A DNA stretch of 64,000 bases from Pseudotabrizicola sp. (GTDB lineage Bacteria; Pseudomonadota; Alphaproteobacteria; Rhodobacterales; Rhodobacteraceae), in assembly GCF_030684215.1 (NCBI RefSeq), contig NZ_JAUXOV010000073.1, positions 220,396 to 284,395 on the forward strand, given 5' to 3'. The translations under genes and the position numbers were made by a program. The notes under the pieces were generated by a model. It was not told the origin of the DNA. It ran no database searches and was given only the letters and a program-made list of their open reading frames with translations. Positions 54,907-62,638 of this stretch are shown piece after piece. Numbering within the stretch: the first letter of the stretch is position 1; each line of letters opens with the position of its first letter.

Positions 54907-55053
54907 CGCACACCCCATGACTCGTTGCCAATGACTGGCTGCCAATGACCCGTTAACAGACAACACTCTAGCGTGATGTCTGGTTCCCGCAAAGCGTGCT
55001 TGACCTTAAGCAGCCATCATGATGCAAGCGGCGCAGTCGCGATGGGAAAACAC

Positions 55054-55632
55054 ATGATCCGCGCTTTGTATGACTGGACGATCCGGCTGGCCGAACATCC
55101 AAGGGCGCTTTGGGCCTTGGCCTTTGTCGCCTTTATCGAAAGCTCGATCTTTCCGATCCCGCCCGACATTCTGATGATCCCAATGATCATTGCCGCCCCC
55201 CGCCGGGCCTTTTTGATTGCAGGCGTCGCCACGGTGGCGTCGGTTCTGGGGGGGATGTTCGGCTATTGGATCGGAGCGGTGCTGTATGAAAGCGTCGGCC
55301 TGCCGGTGCTGGAATTCTACGGCAAGACCCAGAACTTTGAGGCCTTCAGCGACACCTATAACGAATGGGGTGCCTGGGCGGTGCTGATCGCCGGGGTCAC
55401 GCCGTTTCCCTACAAGGTTGTCACGATCCTGTCGGGCAGCACCGGGCTGGATCTGATGGTGTTCACCTTTGCATCCGTTCTGGCACGCGGCCTGCGGTTT
55501 TTCGTAGTGGCCGCGCTGTTGTGGAAATTTGGCGCACCCATTCGTGATTTCATCGAACGACGGCTTGGGTTGATGTTCACGCTGTTCGTGCTGCTGCTTG
55601 TGGGCGGCTTTATTGTGCTGAAGGTGCTGTGA
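55054..55632 (+). CDS. YqaA family (SNARE-associated/VTT) membrane protein
   Basis: The 192-residue inner-membrane protein has about five hydrophobic segments and the DedA/YqaA features EHPRALWALAFVAFIESSIF, FPIPPDILMIPMI and the later GVTPFPYKVVTILSG with the conserved F/T-P-x-P-x-K region. VTT proteins act in lipid scrambling and envelope homeostasis; the specific role of YqaA is not settled. ATG 55054 has GGGA upstream. Its stop overlaps the dsbB start as TGATG. Confidence 0.88.
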   Translation: MIRALYDWTIRLAEHPRALWALAFVAFIESSIFPIPPDILMIPMIIAAPRRAFLIAGVATVASVLGGMFGYWIGAVLYESVGLPVLEFYGKTQNFEAFSDTYNEWGAWAVLIAGVTPFPYKVVTILSGSTGLDLMVFTFASVLARGLRFFVVAALLWKFGAPIRDFIERRLGLMFTLFVLLLVGGFIVLKVL

Positions 55633-56105
55633 TGCGAACCACACTGTCATCTCGCGTGTTGGTTGCTGTTGCCGGAGCCGGGTCCGCCGCGACTCTGGCC
55701 GGAGCATTTGCATTTCAATACATTGGCGGCATGGCGCCTTGCGCGCTGTGTCTGTGGCAACGCTGGCCACATGCGGCGGCTGTCCTGATCATGGTGCTGG
55801 CGCTCTTGGTGCCAAACCGCTGGCTTATGGCTTTGGGCGCAGTGGCTGCACTTACCACGTCAGGGATCGCCGGCTTTCACATGGGCGTCGAATATGGCTG
55901 GTGGCAGGGGCTGCAATCGTGCAGCGGCGGATCTATTGCCGGCATCAGCATGAATGACCTGCTGAACCCCAATGCCGCCGTGGCCGCCCCCGTGCGCTGC
56001 GACGAAGTGCCGTGGTCGCTGTTTGGCCTGTCGATGGCCGGGTGGAACATGGTGCTGTCACTGGGCTTGACCGGGGTCTGGATCATGGCCGCGCGCCGGG
56101 CCTGA
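55632..56105 (+). CDS. dsbB: Disulfide bond formation protein B
   Basis: DsbB reoxidises DsbA and passes electrons to ubiquinone. The 157-residue protein has four membrane segments, the first periplasmic cysteine pair in APCALCLWQRW (C37, C40) and the second in LQSCSGG and VRCDEVPWS (C97, C123), as in DsbB. It overlaps yqaA by one base, so the two are coupled. It is convergent with dgt, whose stop lies eight bases away. Confidence 0.92.
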   Translation: MRTTLSSRVLVAVAGAGSAATLAGAFAFQYIGGMAPCALCLWQRWPHAAAVLIMVLALLVPNRWLMALGAVAALTTSGIAGFHMGVEYGWWQGLQSCSGGSIAGISMNDLLNPNAAVAAPVRCDEVPWSLFGLSMAGWNMVLSLGLTGVWIMAARRA

Positions 56106-56112
56106 CCACTGC

Positions 56113-57318
56113 TCAGGCCGGGAAATTCGGCCCGGTATGGGTGTCGATCAGCGCACCGCCACACAGCCGCCCGTGTTCAAGAATTGCAAAACGGTCTGTC
56201 ATTCCGGCGACATAATCGGCAATCGTGCGCGCAAGTTCGGTCTGGTCCTGACAGGCCACCACCGCATGTTCCCATTCCTCTGGCAGCAAGCGCGGGTCGG
56301 CCATGAAGGCCGCGAACAGGTCTTGCACCACCTGCGTCACCTTGGCCCGCACCTCCATCACCGTGGGCGCGCGGTACATGCGGTGGAACAGGAAGCTGCG
56401 GATCGCTTTCAATTCTTGATAGAGCGGCTTGGAAAAGCGGATGATCGTGGTGCCCATCATGCGGATATCATCAACCGATTGCGGCTGCGCAGCCTCCAGC
56501 CGGCCTTGGGCGACCGCGATCACATCCTCGACCATGCGGCCAAACACCCGGCGCAGCGCCTCATGACGGCGGCGCATCGGGTCAAGGTCAGGATAGAGCG
56601 CATCCACCTCGGCAAAGGCGGGGCCAGTCACGGGCAATTCCATCAGGTCAGCTTCGGAAAACAGCCGCGAGCGCAAACCGTCATGCAGATCGTGGTGGGA
56701 ATAGGCGACATCATCGGCAATAGCCGCCACCTGCGCCTCGGCCGATGCGTGGGTGTGTAGGTGAAGATCCCATTGGGCATTCACCTCGGCCAAGGCATAA
56801 GGCAGCGGGCCCGCGTGCTTTTCATCAGCATTTTCACCGATAACCGGGCCATTGTGCTTGGCGATGCCTTCCAGTGATTCCCATGTCAGGTTCAACCCGT
56901 CGAAATCGGCATAATGCCGTTCCAGCTTTGTCACGATGCGCAGCGCCTGCGCGTTGTGGTCAAACCCGCCGTAGGGGGCCATCAGCGCCGACAGCGCATC
57001 TTCGCCGGTGTGGCCAAACGGCGTGTGGCCAAGGTCATGGGCAAGCGCAATACATTCCGCCAGATCGGTGTTCAGGCCCAAAACCCCTGAAATGGTGCGC
57101 GCGACTTGCGCCACCTCAATCGAGTGGGTCAGGCGGGTGCGATAATAATCGCCCTCATGCTCCACAAAGACCTGAGTCTTGTGTTTCAGCCGCCGAAAGG
57201 CCGAGGAATGGATGATCCGGTCGCGGTCGCGTTGATAGGGCGAGCGGAAGGACGACATGCGTTCTTCGTGCAGGCGACCAAGGGAAGCATCGGGTTGGCA
57301 GGCAAAAGGCGCAAGCAT
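56113..57318 (-). CDS. dgt: Deoxyguanosinetriphosphate triphosphohydrolase-like protein
   Basis: This HD-domain enzyme cleaves dNTPs to deoxynucleosides and triphosphate. The 401-residue chain has the type 2 dGTPase pattern FRSPYQRDRDRIIHSSAFRR, LTHSIEVAQVART, and ALAHDLGHTPFGHTGEDAL, whose histidines and aspartate bind the metals. It is shorter than E. coli Dgt (505 residues) and belongs to the dGTPase-like group common in alphaproteobacteria. It is divergent from erpA with 75 bases between. Confidence 0.93.
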   Translation of the reverse strand: MLAPFACQPDASLGRLHEERMSSFRSPYQRDRDRIIHSSAFRRLKHKTQVFVEHEGDYYRTRLTHSIEVAQVARTISGVLGLNTDLAECIALAHDLGHTPFGHTGEDALSALMAPYGGFDHNAQALRIVTKLERHYADFDGLNLTWESLEGIAKHNGPVIGENADEKHAGPLPYALAEVNAQWDLHLHTHASAEAQVAAIADDVAYSHHDLHDGLRSRLFSEADLMELPVTGPAFAEVDALYPDLDPMRRRHEALRRVFGRMVEDVIAVAQGRLEAAQPQSVDDIRMMGTTIIRFSKPLYQELKAIRSFLFHRMYRAPTVMEVRAKVTQVVQDLFAAFMADPRLLPEEWEHAVVACQDQTELARTIADYVAGMTDRFAILEHGRLCGGALIDTHTGPNFPA

Positions 57319-57393
57319 GGAACTGCCCGTTCTTGTTGAAGTCTTGTTGAACCCTTATATTGCACCATGAACCCCAAGGATATGTGAAAAATC

Positions 57394-57726
57394 ATGGACC
57401 TGACCCTGCCCCCCCGCGTCACCGACCGCGCCTTTGCCCGCCTTGCCGAAATCGCTCAGATGACAGGCGAGCATAAATCGCTGCGCGTCGCGGTTGAGGG
57501 CGGCGGCTGTTCGGGGTTTCAGTATGAGATCAAGCTGGATGATCCGGCCTCGGATGATCTGGTACTGGAAAAGGATGGGCAGCGTGTGCTGGTTGATCAG
57601 GTCTCGCTGCCGTTTCTGCAAAACGCGGTGATCGACTTTACCGAAGAGCTGATAGGTGCGCGTTTTGTGATCGAAAACCCGAACGCCAGCAGCAGCTGCG
57701 GATGTGGCACGTCGTTCTCGATGTAA
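57394..57726 (+). CDS. erpA: A-type iron-sulfur cluster carrier/insertion protein
   Basis: The 110-residue protein binds and delivers Fe-S clusters. It has the three conserved cysteines of the IscA/ErpA/SufA family: C39 in EGGGCSGFQYEI, and C102 and C104 in SSSCGCGTSF. Pattern and length fit ErpA, and the dgt-erpA neighbourhood is common in Rhodobacterales, but IscA/SufA cannot be fully excluded. It is followed by a tandem ten-base repeat and a strong terminator. Confidence 0.9.
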   Translation: MDLTLPPRVTDRAFARLAEIAQMTGEHKSLRVAVEGGGCSGFQYEIKLDDPASDDLVLEKDGQRVLVDQVSLPFLQNAVIDFTEELIGARFVIENPNASSSCGCGTSFSM

Positions 57727-57740
57727 AGCCGATCTGGCGC

Positions 57741-57760
57741 TGCATATGAATGCATATGAA
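57741..57760. repeat. Tandem 10-bp duplication
   Basis: TGCATATGAA occurs twice without a gap, just before the terminator of erpA. It is probably a chance duplication. Confidence 0.9.
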
Positions 57761-57784
57761 AAGGCCGCCCGAAGGCGGCCTTTT
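57759..57784. terminator. Terminator between erpA and the EamA transporter gene
   Basis: AAAAGGCCGCC pairs perfectly with GGCGGCCTTTT around CGAA and runs into further T's. With A's on one side and T's on the other, it can work for both convergent transcripts (stops at 57726 and 57788). Confidence 0.95.
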
Positions 57785-57787
57785 TTA

Positions 57788-58726
57788 TTATTCGGCTGGC
57801 ACAGTCCCCGGCGACCGTGATTGCGACGTACGAGCCAACTTGTCCACCCGCGCCTGTTCCAGCAGCGCAATGCCCCCGGCAGACATCACCAGCAGCGCAC
57901 CCAGAATCGTTGTCGCTGCAGGCACTTCGCCAAAAAACACAAAGCCCACACCCACCATCCAGACGAACTGAATATTCATCAAAGGCAAAGCGACCGGAGC
58001 GCGCAGGCGCTGCATCACCATCACCATTGTCCAGCGGGCAAGGAACAACAGCCCTGAATAAAGGCAGATCCGCGCCACATCGGCCATGCCCAGCGGCTGC
58101 CAGATCGCAGGCAACATCAGCGCAGCAACACCAGCAAGCGCCAGATTGGGGTAGAACACCTGCACCAGAGTGTTCACCTCACGCCGCGCCATCAGCCGGG
58201 ACAGCACCAGCGACACGGTTCCCGCCAAAGCCCCGGCGAAACCGGCAAAATGCCCCATGCTCAGGCCTGACAGGCCGTTGGGGAACAACATCAAAACACC
58301 AAGCAACCCCAGCCCAAGCCCGGCCCAAGCCCCCAGATCAACGCTTTCCCCCAGCAAATGCCGCGACATCAGCGCCGACATCAGCGGCATCAGCCCGACG
58401 AACAGGAAAATCTCGGCCAGTGGGATCATCGCGATGGCATAGAAAAAGCCCAGCGATGCCACCACCGTCGCCACCGACCGCCACAAAAGCAGCCCCGGCA
58501 CTGTGGTTTTCAGACAGCTTGTGGTGAACAGCCCGATGCGAGATCCGGCCCGCGCCGCCAGCAAGCTAAGTCCGGCCATGATCAGACCAGACAGGAAAAA
58601 CACCTGTGGCGCTTCCAGCCGGGCCGACAGATCCTTGACCGTGCCATCCGCCAAAGTCGCGGCAAGGGTAGAGGCGACAAGGAACCCAACCCCAAGAACC
58701 AGCGGTGTACGCAACGCGGTCTTCAT
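57788..58726 (-). CDS. EamA/DMT family transporter
   Basis: The 312-residue inner-membrane protein has ten hydrophobic segments in two EamA repeats; the first includes YAIAMIPLAEIFLFVGLMPL and the second PVALPLMNIQFVWMVGVGFV. It resembles the S-adenosylmethionine-importer-like DMT branch seen in alphaproteobacteria, but the substrate cannot be told. Its ATG overlaps the stop of the 355-residue upstream gene as ATGA. Together with the repeat peptide further upstream this suggests a unit in which the transporter could handle a product of the cassette. Confidence 0.85.
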   Translation of the reverse strand: MKTALRTPLVLGVGFLVASTLAATLADGTVKDLSARLEAPQVFFLSGLIMAGLSLLAARAGSRIGLFTTSCLKTTVPGLLLWRSVATVVASLGFFYAIAMIPLAEIFLFVGLMPLMSALMSRHLLGESVDLGAWAGLGLGLLGVLMLFPNGLSGLSMGHFAGFAGALAGTVSLVLSRLMARREVNTLVQVFYPNLALAGVAALMLPAIWQPLGMADVARICLYSGLLFLARWTMVMVMQRLRAPVALPLMNIQFVWMVGVGFVFFGEVPAATTILGALLVMSAGGIALLEQARVDKLARTSQSRSPGTVPAE

Positions 58727-59790
58727 TGTTTATCCCCATCCCCCTGCCCTGCTCGGGAGAACCCGGCAAAGAAACCTTCAAATTCAGGCATCGTCTCGAC
58801 GCTCAAAAGGCAATCGCGCGCCGGTTCGGACAGTTTTGCCCAAAGCCGCCACCGCATCCGCGGCCAATCCGGTTGGCGCGCATCGCCCATATCCAGTAAA
58901 GCCAGCGACATTTCGTGCAAAGCGGCCCCTTGGCGCAGTGGCTGGCGGATGATCCGCGCATTCCCCGGCACACCGCCGCCAAAAGCATCGCCGCCCGACA
59001 AGGCAAACGCCCAGTTGAGCACAAGATACTGGTGATAATCGTCGTCAAACGGTCCAGCCGCATGGCCCGGCTCAAACTCCACCCTATCCGCAGCCCGTGC
59101 GACGGCGTTCGCCCATACCTCTGGTACATCCTCGCCCGACAGCCGAAGGGCCAAGGTCACCTCGGCCAAAAGATCAAGATTGCCTTCCAGCCAGGCGACA
59201 AGCCCGGCATGGATCAGGCTGATCCTGCGCTGCGGATCGCGCGCCAACGGCTTGCGGCCATAATCCGAAGCATGAAACACAATATGCGTCAGGTCATAGG
59301 CCGCCCGACGGTTCGGCAGACAAAACGCGGTAGAATTCGCCGCAAAACGCACAAGACGCGCCTCTAGCGCCGGATCTTCGACCAACACCCCGGCACGACG
59401 GAGCAGCAGCTGCGCCTCACCACGATGGGTATCGGAAAGCTCAACCGCCGTAAGATCCCGCGCCTGCACAAAGGCCGCCATCTCCTCAACCGGAGAATCG
59501 GCCATGCCCAAAGCCCGAAGATCGACCGCCAGCGACAGATACATGCGGTAGTACTGCGGGAAGAACCGAAGCTCTTGCATCAACGTTCCGGCGCGCAGAC
59601 GAAGCGGCTCCAGATCCACCTCTGCACCGGCGCCAAGGGCCGCCAGAATTTGCAGAAGCTCGGCGTTTTCCTTCAGCCAGAACGCATCATGACGCCCACG
59701 GCGCCGGCTGGCGAACATGTCAATCAGGCCAGGAATGGCCGGTTGAAAGGCATCAGCCTCTTGACGCCGAAGGGATACGACATTGGTCAT
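58723..59790 (-). CDS. Conserved-looking protein of unknown function downstream of the repeat peptide
   Basis: I do not recognise this 355-residue protein; it may belong to a Rhodobacterales-restricted DUF. It starts MTNVVSLRRQEADAFQPAIP, has no signal peptide or membrane segment, and is mostly alpha-helical. Striking parts are LRFFPQYYRMYLSLAVDLRA, AAYDLTHIVFHASDYGR (about residues 163-180, the likeliest active or binding site because of its two histidines and the D-Y-G-R end), and FDDDYHQYLVLNWAFALSGG. It lies 69 bases after the repeat-peptide gene and overlaps the EamA transporter start. It could be a partner or maturation protein for the peptide, but nothing in the sequence proves that. 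Confidence 0.6.
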   Translation of the reverse strand: MTNVVSLRRQEADAFQPAIPGLIDMFASRRRGRHDAFWLKENAELLQILAALGAGAEVDLEPLRLRAGTLMQELRFFPQYYRMYLSLAVDLRALGMADSPVEEMAAFVQARDLTAVELSDTHRGEAQLLLRRAGVLVEDPALEARLVRFAANSTAFCLPNRRAAYDLTHIVFHASDYGRKPLARDPQRRISLIHAGLVAWLEGNLDLLAEVTLALRLSGEDVPEVWANAVARAADRVEFEPGHAAGPFDDDYHQYLVLNWAFALSGGDAFGGGVPGNARIIRQPLRQGAALHEMSLALLDMGDARQPDWPRMRWRLWAKLSEPARDCLLSVETMPEFEGFFAGFSRAGQGDGDKQ

Positions 59791-59811
59791 AGATACGCCC
59801 TAACTTGTTCA

Positions 59812-59849
59812 GGGGAGCGCGGGGCCATGGCAGGGACCATGCACTCCCC
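59812..59849 (-). terminator. Nested hairpin between the repeat-peptide gene and its downstream gene
   Basis: GGGGAG (59812-59817) can pair with CTCCCC (59844-59849), and inside it CATGG (59826-59830) pairs with CCATG (59837-59841). It lies ten bases after the peptide stop and has no T run. It could be a partial terminator that leaves the peptide more highly expressed than the next gene. Confidence 0.5.
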
Positions 59850-59859
59850 CAAGCGTGGA

Positions 59860-60162
59860 TCAGATGTCAGCGACGCTAGTCATCAGGCAGGTTTGCGCGC
59901 CCGACAGCTTGCCAGCCAGATCAAGTGCAGCTTGCTCATGTGCAACGCTGGTCATTGCGGAAGAGGCAACCGAAGTCATCATGGACGATGCCACCGATGT
60001 CATCATGGACGATGCCACAGAGGTCATCATGGACGACGCCACCGATGTCATCATGGACGATGCCACAGAGGTCATCATCGAGGCGGCTTCGCCCGAAAAC
60101 ATTTCGGCGGAGCGTCCGGCGTCTTCAACAATGTCCAGGCGCAGTGCGGTGTTCGAGATCAT
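59860..60162 (-). CDS. 100-residue tandem-repeat peptide
   Basis: The peptide has a 27-residue non-repeat start (MISNTALRLDIVEDAGRSAE and MFSGEAA), five perfect copies of SMMTSVAS (residues 28-67), one variant SAMTSVAH (68-75), a spacer EQAALDLAGKLSGAQTC with the only cysteine, and a final LMTSVADI. ATG 60162 has an excellent GGAGG at ideal spacing, which picks this strand over open frames on the other. No signal peptide is evident. A leader-plus-repeated-core layout with Ser/Thr-rich units resembles multi-core ribosomal peptide precursors, but a structural or membrane-active repeat peptide is equally possible. It heads a likely operon with the 355-residue protein and an EamA transporter. Confidence 0.7.
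   Translation of the reverse strand: MISNTALRLDIVEDAGRSAEMFSGEAASMMTSVASSMMTSVASSMMTSVASSMMTSVASSMMTSVASSAMTSVAHEQAALDLAGKLSGAQTCLMTSVADI
59938..60081. repeat. 24-bp minisatellite coding for the peptide repeats
   Basis: Six 24-base units encode the eight-residue repeats. The codons for T-S-V alternate between ACA-TCG-GTG and ACC-TCT-GTG from unit to unit, which gives a 48-base higher-order period. This implies recent duplication of a two-unit block. Confidence 0.85.
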
Positions 60163-60249
60163 TTTGTCCCTCCAGGTTGCTTGTGATCCATCGCCTCACG
60201 CTAACGATAAAATACCGATTCGATACATAAATTTCACGCTTAGGTTGTG

Positions 60250-60279
60250 TTATCCACAGATTTTTCTCCCTGTGGATAT
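60250..60279. promoter_or_regulatory. Inverted pair of DnaA-box-like sequences
   Basis: TTATCCACA (60250-60258) matches the consensus DnaA box exactly. TGTGGATAT (60271-60279) is a one-mismatch box in the opposite direction. Together they form perfect nine-base arms (TATCCACAG, CTGTGGATA) around ten bases. The pair lies between the divergent repeat-peptide and xthA genes, so it may control either, or be an RNA hairpin. Confidence 0.55.
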
Positions 60280-60363
60280 CTCTGGCTGCTCCGCCGCTGA
60301 CAAGACTTGCGCTAGCTGGATCATTGTCCGATAGCTGTGGCCGCAACAGGAAAGGCCGGCGCC

Positions 60364-61143
60364 ATGCGGATCGCAACCTTCAATATCAATGGAATCAAGG
60401 CAAGGATTGACGCCCTGCCCCGCTGGCTGACGGCGGCAAAGCCCGATGTTGTCTGCCTTCAGGAAATCAAATCCGTTGACGAAGGCTTCCCGCGCGAGAT
60501 TTTCGAAGACATGGGCTACCGCGTCGAAACCCACGGCCAGAAAAGCTTCAATGGCGTCGCCATCCTGTCACGCCTGCCGCTCGAGGATGTCACGCGCGGC
60601 CTTCCGGGGGATGAGACCGACGAACAGGCCCGCTGGATCGAGGCCACGGTAATGTCAGCCCAACCCGTCCGGGTCTGCGGTCTGTATCTGCCCAACGGCA
60701 ACCCGGCACCGGGGCCAAAGTATGACTACAAGCTGGCGTGGATGGCTCGGATGGAGGCGCGGATGCGTGACCTGCTTGCGCAAGAGGAAGCTTTCCTCTG
60801 CGCGGGCGATTATAACGTGATCCCGCAAGCACAAGACGCCGCCCGCCCCGAGGCCTGGGTAACTGACGCGCTGTATCTGCCCCAGTCGCGGCAAGCTTAT
60901 CAGCGGATGCTGAACCTTGGCATGCTCGACGCGTTCCGCGCCCGCGAACAGGGGCCGGGACACTACAGCTTCTGGGATTATCAGGCCAATTCATGGGAGC
61001 GGAACAACGGCATCCGCATCGACCACCTTTTGCTGTCGCCGCAGGCCGCCGACCGGCTGACTGGCGCAGGCATCGACCGCGAGGTGCGCGCAGGCGACAA
61101 GCCGTCAGATCACGTCCCGGTCTGGATCACGCTGGACGACTGA
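60364..61143 (+). CDS. xthA: Exodeoxyribonuclease III
   Basis: The enzyme acts in base excision repair as AP endonuclease and 3'-5' exonuclease. The 259-residue protein has the exonuclease-endonuclease-phosphatase motifs RIATFNINGIKARI, VVCLQEIKS (metal-binding Glu), GLYLPNGNP, AGDYNVIP (Asp and Asn) and the final GDKPSDHVPVWITL with the catalytic Asp-His. AGGAAAGG precedes ATG 60364; the open frame before it is not conserved. It is divergent from the repeat-peptide gene, and its 3' end overlaps the convergent rarD by 34 bases. Confidence 0.95.
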   Translation: MRIATFNINGIKARIDALPRWLTAAKPDVVCLQEIKSVDEGFPREIFEDMGYRVETHGQKSFNGVAILSRLPLEDVTRGLPGDETDEQARWIEATVMSAQPVRVCGLYLPNGNPAPGPKYDYKLAWMARMEARMRDLLAQEEAFLCAGDYNVIPQAQDAARPEAWVTDALYLPQSRQAYQRMLNLGMLDAFRAREQGPGHYSFWDYQANSWERNNGIRIDHLLLSPQAADRLTGAGIDREVRAGDKPSDHVPVWITLDD

Positions 61144-62057
61144 CGCGCGGCCTCACGCGCCTGGCCCCGTGCCCGCAACATTGACACGGTATAGATTACC
61201 AACGCCGCCCAGATCATCGGGAAAGCAATCAGCCTGACCGCGCCGAATGGCTCGCCAAACACAAAGACCGCGATCAGGAAAATCATCGTCGGCGCGATAT
61301 ATTGCATCATGGCAATCGTCGACAACCGCAGCCGCTTGGCCCCGTTGGCATAGATCATCAACGGAATGGCAGTCACCAACCCAGTGCCGATCAACAGCAG
61401 ATCATCGCGCCCCACGCCTTGCAGAAAATGACCCTGCCCCTGCCATTGCACCCAGACCAGATAGCCAAGAGCAAACGGCGCCAGCAGCATCACTTCCAGT
61501 GTAAAGCCCTGATTTGGGCCAATCGGCAGCGATTTCTTCAGATAGGCATAGGCCCCCCAAGAGACCGTCAGCCCAAGCGCCACCAGCGGCAAACGCCCGG
61601 CCTCAACCGTCAACAGCACCACCGCCGCCGCAGCCAGCCCGATCGCCGCCCATTGCGCCCAGGTCAGCCGTTCCTTGAGCAAGACCCGCCCCAACAACAC
61701 ACTGAACAACGGGTTGATATAGTAGCCAAGCGCCGCCTCCAGCGCATAGCCCGCCCCGATGGCCCAGACATAGATCCCCCAGTTGACCGAGATCAGCGTC
61801 GCCGTCGCCGCCCCCATCATCAAGGTGCGCGGCGTGCGAAAGGCCTGGCGCAAATCCTGCGTCCGGCCCAGCCAGACAATCACCGCCAGCGCAATCGGCA
61901 ACGACCACAGCACCCGATGCGCGATCACCTCGACCGGGGGCACATGCGACAGCACCTTCATGTACAGCGGCAAAAACCCCCACATTACATAAGCGGTCAG
62001 GGCGTAGAAAAAGCCAGACAGGCTGTCTTCGTTCTTGAGAAGGGATGCGTCACTCAT
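61110..62057 (-). CDS. rarD: RarD-type EamA transporter
   Basis: The 315-residue inner-membrane protein has ten hydrophobic segments and the RarD signatures GFFYALTAYVMWGFLPLYMK, EVIAHRVLWSLP, NWGIYVWAIGAGYALEAALG and YINPLFSVLLGRVLLKERL. RarD was named for chloramphenicol sensitivity in Pseudomonas; the natural substrate is unknown. I chose ATG 62057 (MSDASLLKNEDSL) over an upstream in-frame ATG at 62099. Confidence 0.92.
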   Translation of the reverse strand: MSDASLLKNEDSLSGFFYALTAYVMWGFLPLYMKVLSHVPPVEVIAHRVLWSLPIALAVIVWLGRTQDLRQAFRTPRTLMMGAATATLISVNWGIYVWAIGAGYALEAALGYYINPLFSVLLGRVLLKERLTWAQWAAIGLAAAAVVLLTVEAGRLPLVALGLTVSWGAYAYLKKSLPIGPNQGFTLEVMLLAPFALGYLVWVQWQGQGHFLQGVGRDDLLLIGTGLVTAIPLMIYANGAKRLRLSTIAMMQYIAPTMIFLIAVFVFGEPFGAVRLIAFPMIWAALVIYTVSMLRARGQAREAARQSSSVIQTGT

Positions 62058-62128
62058 AGCGCCCGCATAGCGCGTTGGCCCTGCAGTCACCAATGCCAAT
62101 TTGTGACGGGAACAATCATGGGGCGCGA

Positions 62129-62545
62129 TCAGCGCGGCAGATCAAACCCCGGCGCCGCCAGCACAAAGCCCGCAAAATCAAAACCGGGGCTGACGGTGCA
62201 AGACACCAGACTATACTGCCCGGTCGAGCGCGCCGCCTGCCAATGGCCCAAAGGCACCACGATCTGTGGCGATTGCCCGGCCAGAACCTCTGGCCCCAGC
62301 ACATGATCCACCGCTCGTTCCGCGCCCACCGACAGCACCACCGGCGCGCCCGCATGCCAAAGCCAGATCTCATCGGCATCCACATGATGCCAGTGGCTGC
62401 GCTCGCCTTCTTTCAACAAAAACAGAATCGCGGTGCCAGTCGCGCGCCCGTCAACCAGCGGCCCGGCCCAGGTCTGGCGATACCAGCCGCCTTCGGGATG
62501 CGGGGCAAGGTTCAGATGCGCAATGATCCGGTCAGCTTCTGTCAT
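62129..62545 (-). CDS. DUF985 cupin-fold protein
   Basis: The 138-residue protein has the DUF985 cupin pattern: IIAHLNLAPHPEGGWYRQTW, then AILFLLKEGERSHWHHVDAD with the histidines of the first cupin motif, DEIWLWHAGAPVVLSV, and SCTVSPGFDFAGFVLA. It is likely a small metal-binding or sugar-binding cupin of unknown activity. The start is uncertain, because ATG 62545 has only a poorly spaced AGG upstream. It is in the same direction as rarD and eno. Confidence 0.9.
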   Translation of the reverse strand: MTEADRIIAHLNLAPHPEGGWYRQTWAGPLVDGRATGTAILFLLKEGERSHWHHVDADEIWLWHAGAPVVLSVGAERAVDHVLGPEVLAGQSPQIVVPLGHWQAARSTGQYSLVSCTVSPGFDFAGFVLAAPGFDLPR

Positions 62546-62638
62546 CCTGACTCTGCCCCATTCATCTTGGCAAAAACACCCCCACGCGGAGCGCGACCGA
62601 CATAAGCCGGACACGCCACCGCCGGAAGCTTGCGCGCC

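Noticed and set aside
60250-60279. Chromosomal replication origin
   Set aside because: There are only two DnaA-box-like sequences, with no dnaA, parAB, gidA or AT-rich unwinding region nearby.
59855-60334. Plus-strand frames across the 24-bp repeat (for example units of ATEVIMDD)
   Set aside because: They lack a good ribosome binding site, whereas the minus-strand frame has GGAGG at ideal spacing and an ordered operon downstream.
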